Shown piece by piece: positions 23,231 through 31,261 of a stretch of 64,000 bases of DNA (positions are counted from its first letter, which is position 1; every line of letters begins with the position of its first letter). Position numbers and translations under genes: made by a program. Source of the stretch: Actinoallomurus soli (GTDB taxonomy: Bacteria; Actinomycetota; Actinomycetes; Streptosporangiales; Streptosporangiaceae). The stretch covers positions 310,001-374,000 of the forward strand of contig NZ_JAMXMV010000002.1 in assembly GCF_024055715.1 (NCBI RefSeq), read 5' to 3'. The notes under the pieces are model-generated. The model made no database searches. It was not told where the DNA came from and saw only the letters and a list, made by a program, of their open reading frames with translations.

Positions 23231-25380
23231 CTTTCGACTCCCTGCCTAGCCGGAAGCCAGATAGTGATATGAGCCCCCCCGAGGTCCCCATTACTCTTTG
23301 CTTCCTGAATGCCTTTCAGATCCGCGACGATGTCACGCACGATCGTTAGCCCAAGACCAGTCCCGTTATCTCGAGTTGTCTTTCCAGGCAGCCATATGGC
23401 ACTCAGTGAAAGCCCTCGAATGCCCGGCCCGGAATCATCGACATCTATCACGATCCCAGACTTACCATTTCGACTATCCTGCTTAGTCTTGATTCGGATG
23501 ACGCGTCTGCCCGGGAGAGCATCCTGCCGAGTAAACGCGTGAGCAGAATTTGCGATTAGATTCGATAGAATAGATTCAATATCAGCGATAGTCGTCCGAA
23601 CCACCACGCCGGGTGCATCGAGATCAAAGTCTACCTCAATTGCACGCTCCTGAAGATAGCGCGAGAACAGCTGAACAACCGCCTGGCAGGCCACGTCTAC
23701 TTCGATATCAGCCACTGAGCGCTTACTTTTCTCAAGCAAGCTGAGAGGTAGTTTGGCGAAGGTTTCTAGCGTCTTCGCACTGTCCAGCGACGTGTCGACA
23801 GAGTCTCGAAAGTAACGGGTGTAGTCTTCGGGTGCGATACGACCAGTAAGGCGCCTGCTAACCGTTTTTATCTCATTGATGATCCGTTTCGCCGGCTTCA
23901 GCGCCTCATGTGCGAATACAGCCGTGCTCGTACCGACCGTGGCCAGAGATCGGTAAAGCAATAGGTCTTCACGCAGAGCCCTGTTCTCATCATGCAGAGT
24001 CGAGAATACTTCGGTCGCACTTTCGGTAAGGTGTGCGAGCACTGCAGGGTCACCCTGGTCCAGGGGTAGCATATCTGCGTCTTTCGGCGAAATCGCATTC
24101 AACAGGTTCTGGAACTTGGTCTCAGCCTCCTGAACGCGATCTCTAGCCTTCGCCGAAGCACCAACTCGTCGCTGCTCTCTTTCGTCCATCCGCTGCTCGG
24201 CGGCCCAATCGAGTGCACACTTGGCGAACTCCTGCAGCTCCAGGAACGCGACGTTATCCAGGAACCCACTACGGTCGGTCTTGGGCTTAAGAAGGTTCTC
24301 CGGATCGTCCACCTGGATACGTCCGAGAGAATTGTTGGTAGATGGCCGAACCTCAGGTGAGGCCGCTCGCCTAAGGTTTATACCCAACCAATCATTGCCA
24401 ACATCTCCGTAGGGCTGAACACGGAGACCTCGATGATAGAGGTGAATGCCGCCGACTTGCCTAAGCCATCCCCTGAGGGATTTTGTGTCCTGACTACTAT
24501 GGCGGACCTCTTTGGATGCACCGGGGTTTAGATTGAACATCCACATCTCGAACGTCGCTGAAGGCGCCTCAAATGCGAGCACGGGATCCGCTTTCTTGCC
24601 TCGCCCAGAGCGCTTGCGCGCAACCTGATCGTGCTCTCCTCTGAATTGCTCTTCGTTGCGCCAATTGAACAGCGATGCCGTAACTTTACCCGTATCATCG
24701 AGCCGAGCAACGAGTCGATATTCGAACCACTCGAGCAATGGTCGATTTATCAGCTGCTGAAGACTTGTAAACTCCGGAGCGTCGCACGTTACTCTGAAGG
24801 CAGATTCGTCCGGGAAAGGGCCCGTCAGCAAGAGCAACGATCGAGCTAGACGTTCGGCGTCTTTCTCTTGCAGCCCTTGACGTAGTCCAGTGATAGTGAC
24901 GTCAGTCCCCGGCCCTTTATGACTGGGCGTACTATCGATTACAAGCGGAACGTCCTCCACGGCTTCGGACTCATCGACCTTGTTCCAGTCAATCGCCAGG
25001 ACGTGTTCGACCCCAGGATCTTCCACTGATCGACTACAGACCGTCACCTGAGTGCCCAAGCGAAGTGCCGCCAGACGACCGAGCCCCTTTTCGCCCACTT
25101 TGCGCCGACCATGGGGAGTATGGCTCGTCGAGATTTTCCCCGACTTGCCGATGAGCAAAAAACCCGAGGCCAGCTGTGCTGAGGTCATACCGTCGCCGTC
25201 GTCGCTGACGACCAGAGTTCCTCCAGGTTCGACAGCGCTACTTAGCTCGATGTGGCAGGTTGCGGCGTCGGCGTCGTAGGCGTTGCGAACGAGCTCCATG
25301 ATCCCAAGGTCCGCATGAGGGACCAGCTCTTCGCCTAGCCGTACGAGGACCTCAGGAGCGAAGCGGAGTCGATGCGCCAT
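23227..25380 (-). CDS. dual-GHKL ATPase: Hsp90/MORC-like domain plus histidine-kinase domain
   Basis: A 717-residue protein with two ATP-binding GHKL modules. The N-terminal one has the N-box ELVRNAYDADA (Glu29, Asn33, Asp36), G1 DDGDGM (60-65) and G2 EKGLGRLA (97-104), like HATPase_c_3 of MutL/Hsp90/MORC proteins. A middle region of about 250 residues resembles the transducer part of those ATPases. A helical segment (405-475) leads to a kinase-like end: FAHEALKP with candidate phospho-acceptor His491, N-box ILSNLIANSAHAF (607/611), DDSGPG (648-653) and GTGLGLTIV (673-681). No membrane helix is seen, so sensing is cytosolic. It is the first gene of the cassette, divergent from a DNA methylase, with lower GC than the chromosome. 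Confidence 0.85.
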   Translation of the reverse strand: MAHRLRFAPEVLVRLGEELVPHADLGIMELVRNAYDADAATCHIELSSAVEPGGTLVVSDDGDGMTSAQLASGFLLIGKSGKISTSHTPHGRRKVGEKGLGRLAALRLGTQVTVCSRSVEDPGVEHVLAIDWNKVDESEAVEDVPLVIDSTPSHKGPGTDVTITGLRQGLQEKDAERLARSLLLLTGPFPDESAFRVTCDAPEFTSLQQLINRPLLEWFEYRLVARLDDTGKVTASLFNWRNEEQFRGEHDQVARKRSGRGKKADPVLAFEAPSATFEMWMFNLNPGASKEVRHSSQDTKSLRGWLRQVGGIHLYHRGLRVQPYGDVGNDWLGINLRRAASPEVRPSTNNSLGRIQVDDPENLLKPKTDRSGFLDNVAFLELQEFAKCALDWAAEQRMDEREQRRVGASAKARDRVQEAETKFQNLLNAISPKDADMLPLDQGDPAVLAHLTESATEVFSTLHDENRALREDLLLYRSLATVGTSTAVFAHEALKPAKRIINEIKTVSRRLTGRIAPEDYTRYFRDSVDTSLDSAKTLETFAKLPLSLLEKSKRSVADIEVDVACQAVVQLFSRYLQERAIEVDFDLDAPGVVVRTTIADIESILSNLIANSAHAFTRQDALPGRRVIRIKTKQDSRNGKSGIVIDVDDSGPGIRGLSLSAIWLPGKTTRDNGTGLGLTIVRDIVADLKGIQEAKSNGDLGGAHITIWLPARQGVES

Positions 25381-25627
25381 GGCACTGTCCTTCCAGACGA
25401 GGCAGCAACCCGGAGTTACCTCCGTGACACGCCTGCCTAGAGCATGCTAGCCGGATAAATCGAGTAGCCGGCAGAGCTAGCGGTGGATACGAGCGGTCTG
25501 GACCAGAGACCCTGCCTGACAACCCGTAACGATCTATCCACTGAAGTTGTCGCGTAGGGCCGTCTTGTCCTGCAGAATGACACTCGGCGACCGGGCTGTC
25601 CTAAAGAACCGCAGGTGAGGAGCAACA

Positions 25628-26947
25628 GTGGGATCAACTGCCTACGAGCAGTATGCAAGGGACCTCTCGCTCCTGGCCGCCAGCATCAGACGCGACCCCT
25701 GGGACCGAGTAGAGCAAGACGTTCACGCTGCTCTTAACGGCCATGCGGCGAGGATGCTGCGCACGTTGGTGCCTCTTGAGTTCCGGCGCCAGACGGGCGC
25801 CTTCTTCACGAGCGGGCCTGCCCGGGACCGGTTTGCCGACCTCCTAGCCCCCGCGGATGACGCAGAGCAGACCGCCGTGTTCTGGGATCCGACATGCGGC
25901 GCCGGGGACCTGCTACTCGCCGCGGCCGATACCTTCCCGATCCGTAACACGCTGAGCGCGACGCTACGGGCTTGGAACAGATCGCTGCATGGGCATGAGC
26001 TGCAGCCAGCTTTTGCAGAGGTCGCTCGCCTACGGCTGTTCATCGCCGCTGCAGCCCGCCACAGAGCACGGGGCGACAAGGTAAGAACGAATCCTGAAGC
26101 TGGAAGCCGCGCGTTCAATAACGTACATGTTAGCGATGGCCTCGCGGCTTTGCGCACCCATAAGCGGTTTAAGGGACATATAGTTCTTAACCCTCCATTC
26201 GGCCCTGTTCAGGCCGATGCTGGATGCGATTGGTCTAGCGGAATGACTTCTCAGGCGGGCATTTTTTTCCTTGAGGCAGCCATGACGCTTGCTTTCGGCG
26301 GCACGATCACCGCAATCCTGCCAGACGTCCTTCGCAGTGGTAGTCGTTACCGCTATTGGCGTGAACGAGTTAGCAAGCTGCTGGAGATCAAAAAGATTTC
26401 ACCTTTCGGAAGGTTCGATCGATACACTAACGTTGACGTTTTTCTACTACAAGGGAGACGGCTTTTCGCAAGCGAAACGCCGAGCGCCGAGACTCAGTGG
26501 TGGAGGTCTCTGAACGCGTCTGCCTACCTAGAAGACCTGTTCAACGTCCGTGTCGGCTCGGTCGTTGACAACCGCGATCCTCACGAGGGTCGAGAAGCGC
26601 CGTTCCTCACAGCACGCTGCATGCCACCTTCTGGCCAGATGGAGGTGCCTGAGCGCCGACGGAAATACTCTGGCAGACTTATTACGCCGCCTTTCGTCGC
26701 CGTCAGGAGAACTTCACGTCCGAATTCTGATGGCAGCTCACGCGTACGCGGAGTATTGCTGACCGGCGATGAGCCGATTGCTGTCGACAATCATTTGATC
26801 ACTCTAAGCCCGAAAAGCGGAAACGTTGACGAATGCTTCCGCCTCCTAGAGATTCTTGCATCTGACGAGGTGGCGATGTGGCTAGACGAGCGAATTCGCT
26901 GTCGTCACTTGACTGTTGGCATCATCCGCTCGATTCCATGGCGATAA
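25628..26947 (+). CDS. N6-adenine DNA methyltransferase (N6_Mtase-like)
   Basis: A 439-residue class I methyltransferase. The region RRQTGAFFTSGPARDRFADL resembles motif X of type I-like adenine methylases. SAM-binding motif I is FWDPTCGAGDLLL (86-97) and catalytic motif IV is VLNPPFG (186-192). A C-terminal half of about 200 residues may act in target recognition. No restriction subunit or HsdS follows. The GTG start at 25,628 follows the sequence GAGGAGCAAC. It is divergent from the dual-GHKL gene across a 247-base gap and may mark self DNA for that cassette, or be an orphan protective methylase of the element. Target sequence unknown. Confidence 0.85.
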   Translation: MGSTAYEQYARDLSLLAASIRRDPWDRVEQDVHAALNGHAARMLRTLVPLEFRRQTGAFFTSGPARDRFADLLAPADDAEQTAVFWDPTCGAGDLLLAAADTFPIRNTLSATLRAWNRSLHGHELQPAFAEVARLRLFIAAAARHRARGDKVRTNPEAGSRAFNNVHVSDGLAALRTHKRFKGHIVLNPPFGPVQADAGCDWSSGMTSQAGIFFLEAAMTLAFGGTITAILPDVLRSGSRYRYWRERVSKLLEIKKISPFGRFDRYTNVDVFLLQGRRLFASETPSAETQWWRSLNASAYLEDLFNVRVGSVVDNRDPHEGREAPFLTARCMPPSGQMEVPERRRKYSGRLITPPFVAVRRTSRPNSDGSSRVRGVLLTGDEPIAVDNHLITLSPKSGNVDECFRLLEILASDEVAMWLDERIRCRHLTVGIIRSIPWR

Positions 26948-27008
26948 GGGTCGGCGAGCAACCGCTTCGAGTTCAAACGAAGTATCGCGAAAGGCTTGGA
27001 TTGGAGGG

Positions 27009-27737
27009 CTACAGGGGGTGAGCTCTCCACCAGACACGCTCAAAGCTATCGGCGTATATGCTGGCCATGTCATCTTGCTCAAGGTGTCGCACATGGAGCA
27101 CCGGCGCGTTTGAGGCTGTGATGCCATAGGCGTGCGGGTTGATAAGGAGATCGTCATCGGCGCGATATATCGAGGCGTACAGGATGGTTTTGTGTAGCCG
27201 CATTTCGACACCGTCAACATCTCGAAGCGCCTGGTACAAAACCATACTATTTCTGATCTTGGCTGCCATCGCCTCGTCCACGCCCTCGTCGGCACCGCGC
27301 TCGGCGACATGCGGGCTATTGGGGTCACCGAGCAAGATCCGTACAGCGACGCCCGCGTTCGCCTTTGCGGCAAGGATACGGAGGATTCCGATATCCTCAG
27401 CGAGGAAGAGACCTGAGTAGACGAGGATGCCGATCTCTCGTTCAGCTTGGCTGAATAGCCATTGCCATACGTTTCGGGGAACGGCCCATCGGTGCGCGTA
27501 GGATGCTTCGATCTCAGCGCCGCCGTTTTGTGGCGATGGTGACGCAGGAACCTCAGCACGCCAGATCTTCGCCTGCTCGATACCAAGGAGAGTGGCGAGT
27601 TGAGAGCGGTGACGCGGGTATGGACGTCGCCCGTCCAACCAGCGTCGCACGGTCTTCACATCCACGCCCAAGCGGACGGCTACGTCCTGCTCAGTCAGGC
27701 CGGCCTCAGCGAATGCACGCCTCAACACCTCGTTCAC
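27009..27737 (-). CDS. XRE-family regulator with DUF5919 PLD-like domain (copy 1)
   Basis: A 242-residue protein with an N-terminal XRE helix-turn-helix (RRAFAEAGLTEQDVAVRLGV, DVKTVRRWLDGRRPYPRHR) and a C-terminal DUF5919 domain (REIGILVYSGLFLAED, VRILLGDPNSP, LHKTILYASIYRADDDLLIN). The latter resembles phospholipase D folds, but the HxK catalytic motif is degenerate (HKT), so ligand sensing is more likely than hydrolysis. The GTG at 27,737 is chosen because GGAGG lies six bases upstream and the helix-turn-helix begins there; the longer frame to 27,953 adds no domain. It is paralogous to the gene at 30,353-31,096. Two direct GACGTC repeats lie just upstream. Confidence 0.82.
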   Translation of the reverse strand: MNEVLRRAFAEAGLTEQDVAVRLGVDVKTVRRWLDGRRPYPRHRSQLATLLGIEQAKIWRAEVPASPSPQNGGAEIEASYAHRWAVPRNVWQWLFSQAEREIGILVYSGLFLAEDIGILRILAAKANAGVAVRILLGDPNSPHVAERGADEGVDEAMAAKIRNSMVLYQALRDVDGVEMRLHKTILYASIYRADDDLLINPHAYGITASNAPVLHVRHLEQDDMASIYADSFERVWWRAHPL

Positions 27738-27778
27738 CGCGATCCTCCAAACCGCGCTGTCTGGGCCGACGCTAACAC

Positions 27779-27802
27779 AAGACGTCCCTAGACGTCCCCT
27801 AG
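27779..27802. promoter_or_regulatory. direct GACGTC repeats upstream of XRE-DUF5919 copy 1
   Basis: AGACGTCCCT and AGACGTCCCC are direct repeats ten bases apart, 42-65 bases upstream of the GTG. Read on the gene's strand they are GGGACGTCT twice, followed by TTGTGTTAGCGT, a possible -10 region. The motif recurs in the other regulatory gaps of the element. Confidence 0.55.
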
Positions 27803-27904
27803 CTGCCCATGAGAGGTCCTCGCTCTCACGCGAGCCTGTGTGGACATGTGGCGGATCGATCCGGTCCGCCGCTCGCGGACGGACCGCAGGCTGCGAGGCG
27901 CAAG

Positions 27905-28345
27905 ATGACTGAATGCTCTCGATCGAGCTGCATGCTGATGCCGGCCCTGCCACACACGGCCGGGAAGGCGCGGCAGTACGTGCGATGGCTGCTCAATGCA
28001 TGGAAGCTGCCTTCGATGGTGGAGACCGTCGAGCTGCTGGTCAGCGAGCTGGTGGCGAATGCCATCAACGCGACCGGCGTTACCGAGGTACCGGAAGACA
28101 TCAACCGGCTCGTCGGCAAGGCGCAGCCCATCTACGTCTGCATCTCGGTACGGCCTGAGGCCGTGCTGATCGAGGTCTGGGATTCCAGCAGCACGCTGCC
28201 GCTACAGCGTGCGGCAGCGGACGACGAAGAGAACGGCCGCGGGCTGGTGCTCGTGCAAGCGCTGTCGAAGGAGTGGGGCTGCGTCCTCCTACCGACGGGC
28301 GGAAAGATCGTCTGGTGCGAGTGCCTGATCGAGGGGTCGGCATGA
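27905..28345 (+). CDS. RsbW-like ATP-binding protein (HATPase_c_2)
   Basis: A 146-residue single-domain GHKL protein of the anti-sigma/RsbW type. It shows ETVELLVSELVANAINAT (N-box), LIEVWDSSSTLP (G1 reduced to DSS) and ENGRGLVLVQALSKEWG (G2). Such proteins are abundant in actinomycetes, where some bind anti-anti-sigma factors; the partner here is unknown. The ATG at 27,905 has GAGG upstream and cuts off a non-conserved N-terminal extension. Its stop overlaps the ATG of a GntR regulator (ATGA), so the pair is co-translated. Confidence 0.8.
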   Translation: MTECSRSSCMLMPALPHTAGKARQYVRWLLNAWKLPSMVETVELLVSELVANAINATGVTEVPEDINRLVGKAQPIYVCISVRPEAVLIEVWDSSSTLPLQRAAADDEENGRGLVLVQALSKEWGCVLLPTGGKIVWCECLIEGSA

Positions 28346-28587
28346 GGACACGGCGGAAGAGCTACGAAGAGGTCGCGGACGTCATCCGTGATCGGATCGC
28401 ACGTGGCGATTGGCGGCCTCGGAGCCAGCTTCCTTCTCAAGCGAAGATGGCCGAGGAGTTCGGCGTATCGAGCAGCACGGTTTCCGACGCCATCGCCCAT
28501 CTCCGGAAGCGCGGGTACGTCTGGACGCTGCCGCACAAGGGCAGCTACGCGCGGCCAGCTGAGGACTGGCGCGAGGAGTCCTCGTGA
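28342..28587 (+). CDS. short GntR-type winged-helix protein
   Basis: An 81-residue protein that is just a GntR DNA-binding domain: YEEVADVIRDRIARGDWRPR, SQLPSQAKMAEEFGVSSSTV, SDAIAHLRKRGYVWTLPHKG. The usual UTRA/FadR ligand domain is absent, so it may bind constitutively or depend on a partner. It overlaps the upstream ATPase gene by four bases and the downstream 61-codon gene by four bases (GTGA). In pSAM2 a GntR protein (KorSA) represses transfer genes; a similar role is inferred. Confidence 0.8.
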   Translation: MRTRRKSYEEVADVIRDRIARGDWRPRSQLPSQAKMAEEFGVSSSTVSDAIAHLRKRGYVWTLPHKGSYARPAEDWREESS

Positions 28588-28769
28588 ATCCGCGCGAGGA
28601 GCGGCTACAGCGCTCGCTGGCGGAGTTCTACGCCATGCTCGACAACATGCGGTTCACTGGCGCCTCTCAGGTCGTCGAGGTTCAGCAGCTCAAGGTCCTG
28701 GTCGGCAAGTATCCGGAGCAAGCACGGCGCTTCCTCGCCGATCAGGACGAGCGGCGACGCCCAGAGTGA
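28584..28769 (+). CDS. 61-residue hypothetical protein
   Basis: A charged helical protein (NPREERLQRSLAEFYAMLDN..., QVVEVQQLKVLVGKYPEQAR) that starts at a GTG overlapping the stop of the short GntR gene, which supports real translation. No family is recognised and there is no membrane helix. It looks like a small accessory or adaptor protein of the regulator operon. Confidence 0.55.
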   Translation: MNPREERLQRSLAEFYAMLDNMRFTGASQVVEVQQLKVLVGKYPEQARRFLADQDERRRPE

Positions 28770-28820
28770 TACGACTGCCATGGCCGCGCAGTGCGAGAGA
28801 CGCGTAGTGAGAGGAGCCCG

Positions 28821-29270
28821 GTGAGCCCACGAGAGACCGCATGGGGCGCGTACGCGCAGATTGCCGAGGTCCTGCGGCAGCGCATCAGCGGCGGAGAGCT
28901 CGTGCCCGGTTCTCCGATGCCTTCCGAAGCGGCCTTGTGCGATGAGTTCGCCGTTGTTCGTAACACCGTCCGTCGTGCTCTCGCCGCTTTGGAGGATGAG
29001 GGACTGATCGAGACACTTCCGGGCAAGGGGCGTGTCGTGCGTGGCGAGGCACCGACGCAGTATGAGTACCGCCGCATCGCTGCGGAACTACGGGAGCGGA
29101 TCGAGGGCGGTGACCTGGCAGTCGGCGACGCCCTGCCGAGTGAGGCCGCGATCGTCGAGACGTACGGGGTCGCACGAGGCACCGCGCGCCAGGCGCTCGC
29201 CGCCCTTGAGCAAGATGGCCTGATCGAGGCGCGGCATGGCAAGGGGCGCTTCGTTCGTAGACGTCCGTAG
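28821..29270 (+). CDS. tandem-repeat GntR regulator (two winged helices)
   Basis: A 149-residue protein with two successive GntR DNA-binding domains: residues of about 10-70 (YAQIAEVLRQRISGGELVPG...EAALCDEFAVVRNTVRRALA) and 80-148 (YRRIAAELRERIEGGDLAVG...EAAIVETYGVARGTARQALA). There is no ligand-binding domain, so the single chain carries what is normally a dimer's DNA-binding surface. GTG 28,821 is chosen since GAGAGGAG precedes it. It is the last gene of the regulator run. Its final codons overlap a cluster of GACGTC motifs that precedes the HD gene. Confidence 0.8.
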   Translation: MSPRETAWGAYAQIAEVLRQRISGGELVPGSPMPSEAALCDEFAVVRNTVRRALAALEDEGLIETLPGKGRVVRGEAPTQYEYRRIAAELRERIEGGDLAVGDALPSEAAIVETYGVARGTARQALAALEQDGLIEARHGKGRFVRRRP

Positions 29271-29302
29271 ACGCCTCGCCCGCGTCCGTGGACGTCCCTG
29301 AG
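29258..29302. promoter_or_regulatory. GACGTC motif cluster before HD gene
   Basis: TAGACGTCC, TAGACGCC and GGACGTCC occur within 45 bases, followed by TAGCGTCGG (about 29,312), which is the same putative -10 context as upstream of XRE copy 1. The cluster lies 22-66 bases before the HD gene ATG. Confidence 0.5.
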
Positions 29303-29323
29303 TCACCACGTAGCGTCGGAGAC

Positions 29324-29881
29324 ATGAGACAAGCCGACTGGGCCGAAGAGATCGCTCGCAAGCTCCTCGAAGTGCCGCTTCCCCGTCGTTGGGCACACAG
29401 TCAAGGCGTTGCCCGGCAGGCCCGGAGCCTCGCGCCAATCCTCGGCGATGACGCCGATCTCCTCGAAGCCGCCGCGTGGCTGCACGACGTCGGCTACTCC
29501 CCTGACCTTGTGGACACCGGCCTGCACTCTCTCGACGGCGCCCGTCACCTTCGGGACGTCGAGCACGCCGACGACGCGTTGTGCAGCCTCGTCGCCTACC
29601 ACTCTTGCGCCATCAACGAAGCCAGCGAACGTGGTCTGATCGCCGAGTTGACCAGCGAATTCAAGCCTGCTGATCCGTTCTTCTCCGACGCCCTGACCTA
29701 CTGCGACATGACCACGACGCCGGACGGGGAACCCATCGAGGTAGAGGACCGTCTTGCCGAGATCCAGTCACGATATGGCGCCGACCATCTCGTGGCGCGC
29801 TCGATAAGGCGCTCGTCACCGCACATCGTCGGATCCGTTCGGGCGATCGAAAGAGCTCAGGCCGAGGCGCCGATCAGCTGA
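29324..29881 (+). CDS. HD-domain phosphohydrolase
   Basis: A 185-residue HD-superfamily protein: His25 (RRWAHSQGVARQA), the HD pair 54-55 (AAWLHDVGYSPDLVDTGLH) and a later Asp near 130 (DALTYCDMTT), as in nucleotide phosphohydrolases and HDIG proteins. The substrate is unknown. This gene is common in actinomycete integrative elements next to GntR/XRE regulators. ATG 29,324 follows a GACGTC cluster and a possible -10. The 3' end overlaps the convergent Nudix gene by eight bases. Confidence 0.82.
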   Translation: MRQADWAEEIARKLLEVPLPRRWAHSQGVARQARSLAPILGDDADLLEAAAWLHDVGYSPDLVDTGLHSLDGARHLRDVEHADDALCSLVAYHSCAINEASERGLIAELTSEFKPADPFFSDALTYCDMTTTPDGEPIEVEDRLAEIQSRYGADHLVARSIRRSSPHIVGSVRAIERAQAEAPIS

Positions 29882-30356
29882 TCTCCGGAGCGGTCTGCCC
29901 GGAGAGGTAACGCTCGACGCGCAGCCGCATCGAGCGGTCCATCGTGTAGCCGCGGACGTCATCTGGCGCGACCCAGCGCACTTCGCTCGACTCGCTGCTC
30001 GGTGTCGGTGTGCCACCGACCGGCCGAGCCGTCAGGACGATTGAGAACTCCTGTCGGACCTCGTCGTTACTCGTGTAGTGCATGACGTGCTTCGGGTCGG
30101 TGTAGATGCCGACGAGGCCGGTTATCTCGCAGTCGATCCCGGTCTCTTCCTTCGTCTCCCGGACGGCTGCCTGTGCGAGCGATTCGCCGAGATCGATGGC
30201 ACCCCCAGGGACCGCCCAGTTGTCGTTGTCGGTGCGGCGGATGAGCAGGATCTCGCCCTGGGCGTTGGCGACGACGACGTTGACCGACGGGACGATGCTG
30301 TTTGCGGCCGGCGCGTCGGGGTCGTCGTAGTAGTCGATCCGTCGCCCCAACGTCAC
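29874..30356 (-). CDS. Nudix hydrolase (Pif-like?)
   Basis: A 160-residue Nudix protein with a canonical box at residues 51-74 (GGAIDLGESL...RETKEETGI). It hydrolyses a nucleoside-diphosphate derivative, not identified. The pSAM2 transfer-immunity factor Pif also carries a Nudix motif, and this gene occupies the regulator block of a pSAM2-like element, so an entry-exclusion role is a reasonable inference but unproven. Its ATG overlaps the stop of XRE-DUF5919 copy 2 (ATGA), so the pair is translationally coupled. Confidence 0.82.
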   Translation of the reverse strand: MTLGRRIDYYDDPDAPAANSIVPSVNVVVANAQGEILLIRRTDNDNWAVPGGAIDLGESLAQAAVRETKEETGIDCEITGLVGIYTDPKHVMHYTSNDEVRQEFSIVLTARPVGGTPTPSSESSEVRWVAPDDVRGYTMDRSMRLRVERYLSGQTAPEIS

Positions 30357-31096
30357 GCCTCCGGTATCGGTGTCGCGCCGTCCCAGACGCGCTCGAAGCT
30401 TTCGAGGTAGGTGTTCACGATGTCGCCGCCAGCAACCTTACGAAGGTAGAGAACCGGCGCGCGCGGCGCGGTCACGCCATAGACGTGCGTGTTGACCAGC
30501 AACTCGTCGTCGGCCCGGTAAATCGAGTTGTACAAGATCGTCTTGTGGAAGCGAAATTCGATGCCCTCGACGGTGCGCAGCGGCCGGTACATGACGAGGG
30601 CGTTGCGGATCTTGGCCGCCATGGCGTCGTCCACGCCCTCGTCGGCGCCACGTTGTGCCACTTCAGGGCTGTCCGGGTCGCCGAGCAGGATGCGCACTCG
30701 TACGCCTGCCCGTGCCTTCTCCATAAGGATCTTCTGTATGCCGCCATCTTCGGAGAGGAAGAGGCCGGCGTAGACAAGGATCCCGATCTCGCGCTCGGCC
30801 CGTGAGAACAGACGTCCCCATCCGTCCCGCGGCACGGCCGTACGCTGCGGATAGACGGTGATGAGCTCGCTCTGAGATGCCGCGGTGACCTGCTCATTCG
30901 AGAGCGCTTCGGGCCACAGGTAGGTCTCGTCCACGCCGAGGCGCGTTGCCACTGCATAGCGGTGTCGACGGTACGGCGTGCGTCCCTTACTGATCCAGCG
31001 CTCAACGGTCTTCTCATCGACGTCGATCGCCTCGGCGAGTGCGGCAACGGTGATTCCCTGCTCTAGCAGGACCGCTCGTAGCCGTTCGTTCGCCAT
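30353..31096 (-). CDS. XRE-family regulator with DUF5919 PLD-like domain (copy 2)
   Basis: A 247-residue paralogue of the gene at 27,009-27,737: XRE domain (VLLEQGITVAALAEAIDVDE, KTVERWISKGRTPYRRHRYA) and DUF5919 domain (REIGILVYAGLFLSED, VRILLGDPDSPEVAQRGADE, FHKTILYNSIYRADDELLVN). The DUF5919 parts are much more alike than the DNA-binding parts, which suggests shared ligand but different operators. It leads a two-gene operon with the Nudix gene. Several GACGTC motifs lie upstream of its ATG, so it may be autoregulated. Confidence 0.84.
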   Translation of the reverse strand: MANERLRAVLLEQGITVAALAEAIDVDEKTVERWISKGRTPYRRHRYAVATRLGVDETYLWPEALSNEQVTAASQSELITVYPQRTAVPRDGWGRLFSRAEREIGILVYAGLFLSEDGGIQKILMEKARAGVRVRILLGDPDSPEVAQRGADEGVDDAMAAKIRNALVMYRPLRTVEGIEFRFHKTILYNSIYRADDELLVNTHVYGVTAPRAPVLYLRKVAGGDIVNTYLESFERVWDGATPIPEA

Positions 31097-31112
31097 CTAC
31101 CCGACCGGATCG

Positions 31113-31172
31113 CAGGACGTCTTGGGACGCCAACACCCTAGTCAGGACGTCATGAACACGTCCAGTCATGTA
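31113..31172. promoter_or_regulatory. GACGTC motif cluster upstream of XRE copy 2
   Basis: AGGACGTC (31,114), GGGACGCC (31,124), AGGACGTC (31,144) and ACACGTCC (31,157) lie in the 17-76 bases before the ATG of XRE copy 2, in the 263-base divergent gap to the transfer module. Confidence 0.5.
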
Positions 31173-31261
31173 GGTGCTCGTCACGGCTGATCGGCGCATC
31201 CTCGATGGCGTAAGGAAATCCCGATAAGCCAGAGCCACCGTTCCGGCGAACAACCCAGACC

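Noticed and set aside
21441-25380. Assignment of the cassette to a named defence system (Detocs, BREX, MADS)
   Set aside because: The kinase/receiver pairing resembles Detocs in outline, but the Hsp90/MORC-like module, ComEC-like MBL and methylase do not fit any of these gene sets as I know them.
27009-27953. Upstream ATG (27,953) for XRE-DUF5919 copy 1
   Set aside because: The added 72 residues have no conserved sequence and overlap the operator repeats; GTG 27,737 has a good ribosome-binding site.
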